A DNA stretch of 64,000 bases from Fulvia fulva (lineage: Eukaryota; Ascomycota; Dothideomycetes; Mycosphaerellales; Mycosphaerellaceae): contig NC_063014.1 of assembly GCF_020509005.1 (NCBI RefSeq), positions 4,960,001-5,024,000 on the forward strand, read 5' to 3'. A model generated the notes under the pieces. The model was not told the origin of the DNA. It saw only the letters and a program-made list of their open reading frames with translations, and made no database searches. The first letter of the stretch is position 1. The number at the start of each line of letters is the position of its first letter. A program made the position numbers and the translations under genes. Shown piece after piece: positions 56,447 through 64,000 of the stretch.

Positions 56447-57563
56447 ATGCTGCTCCTTGACTACCAGAACGTGCTCATTGAGTCGCTGCTCAAGGACCGC
56501 TTCAGTCCAGAGTATGTTGCCTAGCAGAGCGTCACACAATCACATGTACCTAACGACATACTAGCTCGACCCCCTCATCGATCGATCAAGTCGTGTCGGA
56601 CTTCGACAATGTCACCTTCCACATCTCGACGCCCAACTCCAAGACCCAGATCCTCATCTCCATCGCAGTAAAGTGCTTTCCGGAGCTCGTCAAGTACGGC
56701 GCAGAGGCGATCCTGCAGCGTGAATATGGACCCTTCATTGTCTCTCCCGAATCAGGCTACGACTTCTCCGTCCAAGTCGACCTCGAGAATCTCCCAGAAT
56801 CTCAAGAAGAGAAGGATGATCTGATCAGGCGGATAAGCTTGCTGAAGCGCAACGCTATGGCAGCACCCTTCGAGCAGGCATTCGACGAGTACGCATCTTT
56901 GGCAGAGCAGGCGGGTCATTACACGAGCGAGAGTGCACCACAGGGTGTGAAAGAGGGCGGAGAGCTACGAGCGATACATTACCGCGACCAGGAAGCAATC
57001 TATGTCAAGGCCAGCCACGACCGTGTGACAGTCATCTTCAGCACGGTCTTCTCGGATGAGACAGACAGGATTTACGGCAAGGTGTTCTTGCAGGAGTTTG
57101 TCGATGCGAGAAGGAGAGCTATTCAGAATGCGCCGCAGGTGTTGTTCCGCAACGATCCGCCTCTGGAGCTGCAGGGTGTGAGTGGGCTTCCGAGTGGCAA
57201 GGGCGAGGTGGGATATATAACATTTGGTAAGGTCCATGGAGGATGTCTCACTAAGCCACATATGCTAATACATCGAAGTGCTCTTCCCAAGGCATCTCAC
57301 ACAGCAGCGGCGGTACGAGGTCATCTCGCATATTCAGACGTTCCGCAATTACTTCCACTACCATATCAAGGCTAGCAAGGCATACATTCACAGCCGTATG
57401 CGGAGGCGGACGGCAGACTTCCTGCAAGGTGAGCAAAAACGAATGATGATGGTACTCTGAGATCCGTGCTGACATTTGTTCAGTCTTACGAAGGGCTCGT
57501 CCAGAGACCGAGGAGAAGGAGCGAAAGACGGCCAGTGGTAGGACTTTCAGAGTGCAAGCATAG
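56447..57563 (+). CDS. ARC35: Arp2/3 complex subunit 2 (p34-Arc)
   Basis: Exons are 56447-56511, 56565-57226, 57279-57428 and 57484-57563 (introns 53, 52 and 55 bp), giving 318 residues. It starts [20 protein letters not shown] and continues with [45 protein letters not shown] and VGYITFVLFPRH. The C-terminal helix carries the p34 signature [20 protein letters not shown] and ends [17 protein letters not shown]2 with ARPC4 forms the core of the Arp2/3 complex, which nucleates branched actin at endocytic patches. Length and all blocks match the family, and every intron agrees in phase. Confidence 0.93.
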
Positions 57564-57913
57564 ATTCACTCACGAAGCAGGATTGTACGACGAAGTCAGT
57601 CGCACGTGCCTCGGAGATCCTGATGAGCGGCACTAGCTCGTCAACTCCAACTTAAGGCAGATCATGGGTCACTGGCACCCCAGCTCTTACAGGATCATGC
57701 ACCGTCGATGTTGGTCAATGAAGGCCATGTCGATGCACCGATTGCTAGTGCAGAAGGGATGCCGAAGATCGTAGACTCAGCGGCATGAAGTAGACAATCA
57801 TCATGTAAGCAAGAAGCCGACGAGATGGACATAGGAAAGCCCCACTTTTATCCACGCACGTCGGCTACTGGTCCGCAGCTCATACACTTTTTATTCTGCG
57901 GCTTCTTTACCAC
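57564..57913. other. Intergenic, 350 bp
   Basis: This is the 3' flank of ARPC2 and the presumed promoter of the first Cys-rich gene. Nothing specific is recognised. Confidence 0.4.
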
Positions 57914-59148
57914 ATGTCACAACAAACAATAGACGGTATGGCCTCGCTCGCCGTTGCTGGAAGCACAACACCAGGCGATTGCGTGTGCGATGAGTGCCTC
58001 GACTTCCGGCGCGAGTACCGTCACCTCCTGAGCCTCGTCGACAATTACGAGCGCCGACCTAAAACGGCGCGTAGCTTGGGGCATGCGGCCAACAGTCTCT
58101 ACGACGCATGGATTGTCAACCAGCAACATCGCGACCATGTTCTCCGGGCTGCACTACCAGATGAATATGATGAGATGATGGACGCACCAGATGTATGTTC
58201 CGCCGCACGATTGACAGCTGGGCGCTAATGATGGTTTAACAGATGCAGACGCAGCCGCTCTACGCTACCAATCCGCCCCCGTTGAGTTTCATTCTACCAC
58301 TCAGAGACCAAGACAATGCAGTTGTTATGTCTGTCATGCCATCAACGAAAATCGCTGCGAGCTGGCCGACTCTATGCTGAATGGGACTCGACTACCTTAC
58401 TTTTCGGCCGAGTACCTGGACGCTTGGCAGCTCAGGGAGCAGCACGAGGAAGATCATTGCTTCGAGACCGCGCCACAGACGCTATCCGAGGCCGAGACAG
58501 ATCTCTCTGATGGAGACGAGACGGACAAGACCGAAGAAAGTTCGCACTTGTCTGCCGAACTACACGGAGTGGAGCACGGAAGCAAAGTTGTCAGTGTGGT
58601 GAAGTCAGATGAACCGCAAGATGTTAGTCGCCGTCCCGAGTCATGGTCCACAACAGCTAATCGCACCACAGGCAGTCGAGCTCCAGCCCGCCGAGGAAGA
58701 CCGCTATGATGGCGTATTCATGGTCTGCGACCACTGCCACGCCCACGCTCTGCCGTGTAACGAAGCCTCTGTCTGCGATCAGTGCCGTCTCCACAATCAG
58801 GCCTGTGTCCACCGTTGGTGCCGCGACTCGTCCGAGAGTAAAGCCGCTTGCCAGAATCCCGACTGCCCCTACGTTCACGAGGACAGCATGCCAGCCACCG
58901 ATCGCGATCCAGGCTATCTCGTTCTTGACGGTAGACTAGTCCCATACATGGCGAGAGGTCGCATCCCAGCAAGATCTACCAAGAGGCTGAACAGAACCAC
59001 CGATGTCATCGAGCGCATGATAATGCTCAATGCAAGGCAGCGTCAAGGATGTGCGGCAATTCAGGCTGCGGTCAGTGGGGGTCTGGGTACTACTAATAAT
59101 TTGAGCTTGAACTGTGATTGTCAGCCTTTGGAGATGGCACCGATGTGA
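57914..59148 (+). CDS. Cys-rich protein with C-terminal Zn2Cys6-spaced cluster and CCCH-like knuckle (paralogue A)
   Basis: Exons are about 57914-58192, 58243-58622 and 58672-59148, giving roughly 377 residues. The N-terminus has a C-x-C-x2-C motif (DCVCDECLDFRR). Exon 2 carries CSCYVCHAINENRC, another Cys group, and an acidic tail. Exon 3 holds the main domain: CDHCHAHALPC, then CDQC and C, with exact CX2CX6CX5CX2CX6C spacing as in Zn(II)2Cys6 proteins but without the basic residues between ligands. Directly after come HRWC, CQNPDC and YVHEDSMP, resembling a C…C…C…H knuckle. Function unknown; zinc binding is likely. The 58623-58671 intron is clean (GTTAGT, branch CTAATC). The first intron's phases do not match with the best donor GTATGT at 58193; the weaker GTTCCG at 58197 would fit. 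Paralogue B follows 0.5 kb downstream. Confidence 0.65.
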
Positions 59149-59693
59149 GCGGGAATTCTGGCTGTCAACAGATCTATGCCTGGCGGTGAGGAGAATGCTA
59201 GCAAGGACATGTGTTGACCGGGCAGGATCAGGCGCTTGTCTCTGGATCATCGAGGATCAGGATGAGAGTCCTTGTTCAGGTCAGAGGCATGTCAGTGAGG
59301 AGCATTGAGTGGGACTGCGAAGACAAAGGAGAAATTGTCAGCGCAGATGTGTAGTTGCGGCGTGTTGCTAGGGTCGAGCTGAGCGACTTATGGTTTGTAA
59401 CTCGATACCTTGTAGCAGCGTCCCAAAGGACGTGCATGGATGTTTGCTAGCTGCAATTACTCTGTGGCGACAATGGGAAGGCACGCCAAATGATCACGCG
59501 GTCCGTGCCCAAAATGCACTTGTATGTAGGCAGAATACATGTACTTATACCAACCTCACCTGCACTTCCCACCATCACTTCACCTTCAAGCACCAACTCA
59601 TTTTCTTTTCGAGCATACATACAACCACTTGACATCCTCCCTTCATCATCCTTGTCTAGACCCAACCACCACCCCCTCCTCAACACCACCAGC
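59149..59693. other. Intergenic between the tandem Cys-rich paralogues
   Basis: About 545 bp; the last 150 bp are pyrimidine-rich (CACC/CTTC runs), typical of a fungal 5' untranslated region or core promoter. No other feature is seen. Confidence 0.45.
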
Positions 59694-60899
59694 ATGTCGC
59701 AGATGTCGCCCATCCACCCAACGTTCGCTCGCCACGTCGAGTGCGCCTGCACCACCTGCACCAGTCTGCGTGATGTGCGCGCCGGCGTCACCACTATCCC
59801 AATACAGCACATGGCAGCCATGTATGGCGAGCAAGACGCCGCCAACAGAATCATCACAGCGGATCACCTTCTTGGTGAGGCACAAGAGCTCCTTCGCCGC
59901 AAACATGTTCCAGGCTCCTACTCGACCGCCGCCGACCAGCGCAACCACGTGTCTGCGTCGCCACCCAAGTCCGCACGCGACAGCGCTATCTCAATCATCC
60001 GCGATGCAACCGAGAACAGGATGAGTCCTGTCCACAGTCGCCAGGTTACGAACCCATGGCAGAGCGCAGGATCGCCGCCAGCCAGTACCAGCAACAAGAC
60101 CGCCACCAACTTCGAGGACGTCGTACGCTCACGAGCTGCAGAGCTAGGCATTTTGCGCGCTGAGCATGCTCCCGCATCCGCACCTGTCATTGTAAGTCTC
60201 AGTCGACCTGCCGAGGAACAAAAGCTTACTTCAACAGAACATCTCACCACCACAAGTCCCCGTCAACATCAACGATACCAAGAACACACTCAAGGAGAAG
60301 TCCCAATTCATTGTCTGTGATCACTGCCGCAGCCATGGTAAGTGGACATCGTCCTTCAAGCACATATCAGAGATACTAACAATCTGCCAGGCATCCGCTG
60401 CAACGAAGCCTCCGTCTGCAAAGAGTGCATCCTCCGCCAAGTTCCCTGCACCCACCGCCAATGCGATCTTAGCCCCGACAGCAAGGAAGACTGCCCACGT
60501 CAAGTCTGCTTCTACGTCCACAGCGACTACATGCCTGACGTCTACGGTAGCCACGATCCAAAATGCCCAAATTGGATCATCCTTCCAGGCAAGCTCCGCG
60601 ACCACCTCTCGGCCGGCCAGCTCGGAAAGCAGAACACCAAGAGTGAGAAGGAGGTCATCGCCGCATACCACGGCGTCACCCAGCGTCAACAAGAAGCAAT
60701 CAAGGCCATGGCCGGCTGTGTGGCGACAGGCCTTGCTACTTGGGAGACCGTCGCCATGCAGTGCGCCTGTGTGGAAATCGAGCGAGAGGAGCAGCGTACC
60801 CGAACTGCAGAGGACAACCTGCGTCGGCTCGGGGAGCTGAGGATGTCACAGCCGGGTGAGCTTAGCCTGAACGGCCGTCCTTTGACTGGGAGCCTGTGA
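59694..60899 (+). CDS. Cys-rich protein with C-terminal Zn2Cys6-spaced cluster and CCCH-like knuckle (paralogue B)
   Basis: Exons are 59694-60191, 60238-60337 and 60391-60899 (introns 46 and 53 bp), giving 368 residues with all phases consistent. The start MSQMSPIH lies in CAGCATGTC, and a C-x-C-x2-C group follows (VECACTTCTSLRD), as in paralogue A. A Ser/Pro-rich middle is followed by the shared domain (residues about 195-250): CDHCRSHG joined across the intron to IRCNEASVC, KEC, C, then HRQC, CPRQVC and YVHSDYMPD. The C-terminus is helical (RDHLSAGQLGK, QRQQEAIKAMAGCVATG) and also shared with A (RQRQGCAAIQAAVSGGLG). The intron inside the zinc cluster is not present at that place in A. Function unknown. 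Confidence 0.78.
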
Positions 60900-62150
60900 G
60901 TGATGGCGTGAGAGGTGTGGTAGCACTGTGGGGATCAGCGTGGCTGGAAGTGAGGAAGGACATGTGCGTACGCTCACGCAGGTACACCCGGGTGGGTTGT
61001 GACACTCTGTGAGACGACAACCTTCGAGGGATACTAGCCATTCAGTGTCTTGATTGTCTTGCGGTGTATAGTGGCGGCTGTTATCATGGAGCGGGTGGAA
61101 CGCATGAAGCGAGTGTACACTACAGACAGTGGAATTGAACGAGTGATACCTTACTTCTGAAGTGGTTCGAAGCCCTGATCTTGTAACCCTCTCTTGTCGT
61201 CAGGTGTGGTTGTCGGACTCTTGCCGCCGCAAGGCTCGACTCCCGAACAGAACTGCTGTTTCACCAAACACGAGGGTTGTGCGTGGCTGTGCGACGCTTC
61301 GACTCAACCAGCGAGATGCCGGTGAAGCGTGTTTGATCATCAAAGAGCTGCTCTCATTGCTTCCTTTTGTGTGGATACGTGCATCGTGGAGCAACGCATC
61401 CAACAGTGGCGACTCCCACATGTCTTTGTTGAGTAGTCGACGCGTTACGACCACGCAATTTGAAGACAGTTCCCCCAAGTGAAGTCGACGATGTTACGCA
61501 AGACCGCGTTCGTTGATCAGAGAGACGGCCAATTACGGCAACAAGAAGGTGCCCGTCGTGCCGCTGCACATGGAGGCGTGTGATTCGTCTCGCTTGGCTG
61601 ACGTGGTCGACTAATCCCAGTCAGCGTGTGTTTAGCGTGGAGACGACGGTTTGCACTCTGGGACCATCTCCTGTCCAACAACGCTGGCATTCCTCACACC
61701 TCGTCGTCGCTGTGTCGTCGCGCTCACCTCCACCACCACCGTCACCTCGACACCTGGACCCCGCCAGCGGAGGAGGAGCGGGCATCAACAATTCTCACCA
61801 CAGTCACTCATTATTTGTTTTGCTTCGATTAACCTTCAGTACCAAACGCCGCTTTCGCTGCACGCCCGGCGCACAGGTACCTACCGCGCCAATACCGAAT
61901 CGCCGGCTTTGACGACTCCCACTTCCTGAGGCCAACGTGACGAGCTGGAAACATCACCATCCAATCTTCACTCTATCCCCACCTGCAACATCTTATTACA
62001 CTCTTTTTCTGTTTCTTCGACCGACTTTCCATCGCAATACACGACCTTTAATACTACATCACAACATCCGGCCAGCGAGCGACTCCCGCCCGAGACCTAC
62101 CGCACCCCTTTCAGCGTCAATTGAAACACCACGCCGCCTGTCCGCATGCA
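60900..62150. other. Intergenic, about 1.25 kb, upstream of RAX2
   Basis: Overlapping ORFs at 61162-61929 on both strands lack family features. The last 400 bp are rich in CACC/CATC and pyrimidine runs, as expected for the leader of the RAX2 gene. No RNA gene or repeat was recognised. Confidence 0.45.
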
Positions 62151-64000
62151 ATGCGAAATTTACTATCACAGCTGCTGGCCTTAGGGCCAGAGCTGGCGGT
62201 GTACATACTGGCGCTTCCGCTGCTCGCATCTCGACCGACACACGCACTCACGCAAAACGCCATTTCATCGCCCAACCTCGATCTGTCGCAATTAGGACGT
62301 GTGGCCATTGGAGGAGACTTCGACTCGGTGTCGCTGTACAGATACGAAGGCCAAAATGAAAACCTCTCGAGTAATGGCAGTCAGTCGCTGCTTACGCGGT
62401 ACCCGGATGGCGCGTGGCAGAGCCTTGGACTGGTGGATGCCGATGCGACAATAATGGCCATGTGCCCGTTCGTCGCGCAAGACGGCACGAATAATGGAGT
62501 CATTGTGGGTGGCAACTTTACGAGTCTCAAGGGCGTGCAGGCGAGCTCAATTGGGTTATGGAACCCCAACGACAACTCGGTGACCGCATTGCCCGGCTTG
62601 ACTGGACCAGTGCGAGCGTTGTACTGCGACCAGGAATCGGGTACAGTGTATGTTGGAGGCAACTTCATGGGCGGCAACTCGACAAACGCCATGGCATGGG
62701 TCACTGGATGGCAAAATCTACCTTTCGCTGGGTTCAACGGACCTGTCAACAGCATCACGAAGAACAGCGCTGGGAATATTGTCTTTGGTGGTGAATTCAC
62801 CGGCTTGGGCAACGCTTCTACCCCATCGACACCCGATGCTCAGGTCGTCAACATCGGTGGAGGCAGAATCCTCGCATCAGCAACAACCGGATCTACCAGC
62901 ACTGATCAGCCGCAGGATATCGTCTGCAGCACTTCCGCAAATGGCACCAACTGGCTTCTTCCCGATCATGCGCCAGGATTCTGGCAAGGCGAGTATGGGT
63001 TCGGCTTCGTCCCGACTAAACTTCGCCTGTACAACGCGAATGTCAATGGCCGTGGCACCAAGGAATGGTTGTTCCGACGCCTGGACGACAATGGCATCCT
63101 GAACATGACCTACGTGGACCCTGTTACCGGTCAGAATATGACTTGCGACCAGAAATGCCCTCTTCCAGAAAACAACAGCACTGCCCAAGACTTCCATTTC
63201 GTCAACAGTGTTGGTGTAAGCAAGTTCCAGATCGAAATCAACGAGTGGTACGGCGCCGGCGGTGGCCTCAGCGGCATCGAGCTGTTTCAAGATGACATTT
63301 ACAGCTACGCGGTCGACAACTTCAACGAGCCACGTTGTAATGGTCTCAGCAGCGGCTCTAGCTCCACGATTTCGCCAAACGATGGCACGTGGGTGCAGGT
63401 CGCGAATCGAGGCTACACCGCATCAGACTTCCTGTCATCAACCCTGAGCTCTACAGACAAGATCAGCTTTGACACGAACGTCGTCTTCCGGCCGAACATT
63501 CAGCAGTCCGGCAACTATTCGGTCACAGTCTACACGCCAGGCTGCGTGCAAGATGGCACTTGCGGAACACGAGGCCAGGTCAATATGACTGGCTCGATGA
63601 CCAGCGAGGGTGCACCCATCACCACCACGTTGTTCCAGACCAACAACTACGACAAGTTCGACCAAATCTACTACGGTTACATCGATGTTGACCAGGGTGC
63701 ATTCGCTCCCTCGGTCACGCTCTCGCCCGTTCTTGGCCAAGCTGCTCCATTGACCGTCGTCGCATCGAGGGTCCGCTTCGAACTGATCTCTACCACGGAT
63801 GGCGGTCTCAACGGTCTGTATGAGTACAACTCGACAGCCGCAACCACCGATAGTGAATTCTCCAACTCAGCCATCAACACCGCTGGCTCCGACCTGGACA
63901 CCGGCGCACGCATCAATGCATTCGCTCAGGGTGAGGATGCGCTCTACGTTGCTGGTAGCTTCTCTAACAACGACATGTCGAACATCATGTCGGTGGCTGA
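62151..64000 (+). CDS. RAX2: RAX2-like cortical polarity protein, 5' part (runs off right edge)
   Basis: From the Met at 62151 one frame stays open to the end of the window, over 615 codons. An N-terminal signal peptide is visible (LAVYILALPLLASRPTHA). It is followed by the conserved RAX2 start NAISSPNLDLSQLGRVAIGG and DFDSVSLYRYEGQNE. Kelch-like beta repeats follow, such as GVIVGGNFTSLKG, VYVGGNFMGGNST, IVFGGEFTGLGN and LYVAGSFSNND, with many N-glycosylation sites and an internal domain (residues about 255-560) with paired cysteines. Family members exceed 1200 residues and end with a single membrane helix and a short cytosolic tail, both outside this window. RAX2 marks growth sites at the cortex of yeast and hyphae. 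No intron was needed in this part. Confidence 0.9.
   Translation, partial: MRNLLSQLLALGPELAVYILALPLLASRPTHALTQNAISSPNLDLSQLGRVAIGGDFDSVSLYRYEGQNENLSSNGSQSLLTRYPDGAWQSLGLVDADATIMAMCPFVAQDGTNNGVIVGGNFTSLKGVQASSIGLWNPNDNSVTALPGLTGPVRALYCDQESGTVYVGGNFMGGNSTNAMAWVTGWQNLPFAGFNGPVNSITKNSAGNIVFGGEFTGLGNASTPSTPDAQVVNIGGGRILASATTGSTSTDQPQDIVCSTSANGTNWLLPDHAPGFWQGEYGFGFVPTKLRLYNANVNGRGTKEWLFRRLDDNGILNMTYVDPVTGQNMTCDQKCPLPENNSTAQDFHFVNSVGVSKFQIEINEWYGAGGGLSGIELFQDDIYSYAVDNFNEPRCNGLSSGSSSTISPNDGTWVQVANRGYTASDFLSSTLSSTDKISFDTNVVFRPNIQQSGNYSVTVYTPGCVQDGTCGTRGQVNMTGSMTSEGAPITTTLFQTNNYDKFDQIYYGYIDVDQGAFAPSVTLSPVLGQAAPLTVVASRVRFELISTTDGGLNGLYEYNSTAATTDSEFSNSAINTAGSDLDTGARINAFAQGEDALYVAGSFSNNDMSNIMSVA

Noticed and set aside
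1..64000. CRISPR arrays, bacterial operons, tRNA or rRNA genes
   Set aside because: No regularly spaced identical repeats were seen, genes carry spliceosomal introns, and no cloverleaf or rRNA sequence was recognised by eye; a tRNA scan was not possible, so a missed tRNA cannot be excluded.

Overview
This window looks like nuclear DNA of a filamentous ascomycete, most likely a Dothideomycete of Mycosphaerella type (the class is inference). The evidence is spliced genes with 42-64 bp introns (GT donors, CTAAC/CTGAC-like branch sites, AG acceptors), typical ascomycete gene families, and a transposon block that has plainly passed through repeat-induced point mutation (RIP). No bacterial or viral gene organisation is seen.

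Region 1-~20,850 is one RIP-mutated block of nested retrotransposons without an intact gene. CA/TG dinucleotides are almost absent, TA is everywhere, and former CAG/CAA/TGG codons now read as stops. It holds: the ORF1 (gag) end of a Tad1-like LINE running off the left edge (minus strand); a minus-strand Copia gag remnant; a structurally complete Copia element (4682-11493, 207 bp LTRs, target duplication CGTAT); a structurally complete Ty3/Gypsy element on the minus strand (11611-18834, 184 bp LTRs, target duplication GTAGA); and a minus-strand LINE into whose 3' part both LTR elements were inserted. The LINE now lies in three pieces (18835-~20850, 11494-11610, ~4270-4681). Removing the Copia restores a continuous LINE reading frame across the junction.

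Region 20.85-23.2 kb is the border. Base composition returns to normal and the only recognisable gene is a C-terminally truncated zinc alcohol dehydrogenase.

Region 23.2-64 kb is ordinary euchromatin. In order: a small 2EXR/F-box-like protein (+); a CLIP-170-type CAP-Gly protein (-); a doubtful gene (27.7-28.6 kb, +); a frameshifted Est1-like gene (+); a CE16-type GDSL acetylesterase (+) facing a six-exon Zn2Cys6 regulator (-); dialkylglycine decarboxylase (-); dienelactone hydrolase (+); a BTB/zinc-ribbon remnant; an AflR-like Zn2Cys6 protein with one missing cysteine (-); a conserved lipocalin-like protein (+); a FIG1-like membrane protein with an in-frame TGA (+); a CorA-like protein with an in-frame TAG (-); mitochondrial ribosome recycling factor (-) divergent from TFIIS (+); three tandem BTB/zinc-ribbon genes; UTP12 (-) divergent from ARPC2 (+); two tandem Cys-rich paralogues (+); and the start of RAX2 (+), which runs off the right edge.

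Housekeeping genes (TFIIS, RRF, UTP12, ARPC2, RAX2, CLIP-170) are intact. The accessory genes between them carry most of the breaks: truncation, frameshift, in-frame stops, a lost zinc ligand. The best candidates for something undescribed are the BTB + terminal zinc-ribbon family (three genes plus at least one distant remnant) and the tandem pair carrying a C-terminal Zn2Cys6-spaced cluster fused to a CCCH-like knuckle. Exon coordinates were derived by hand from splice signals and reading-frame continuity; no alignment or database search was run.
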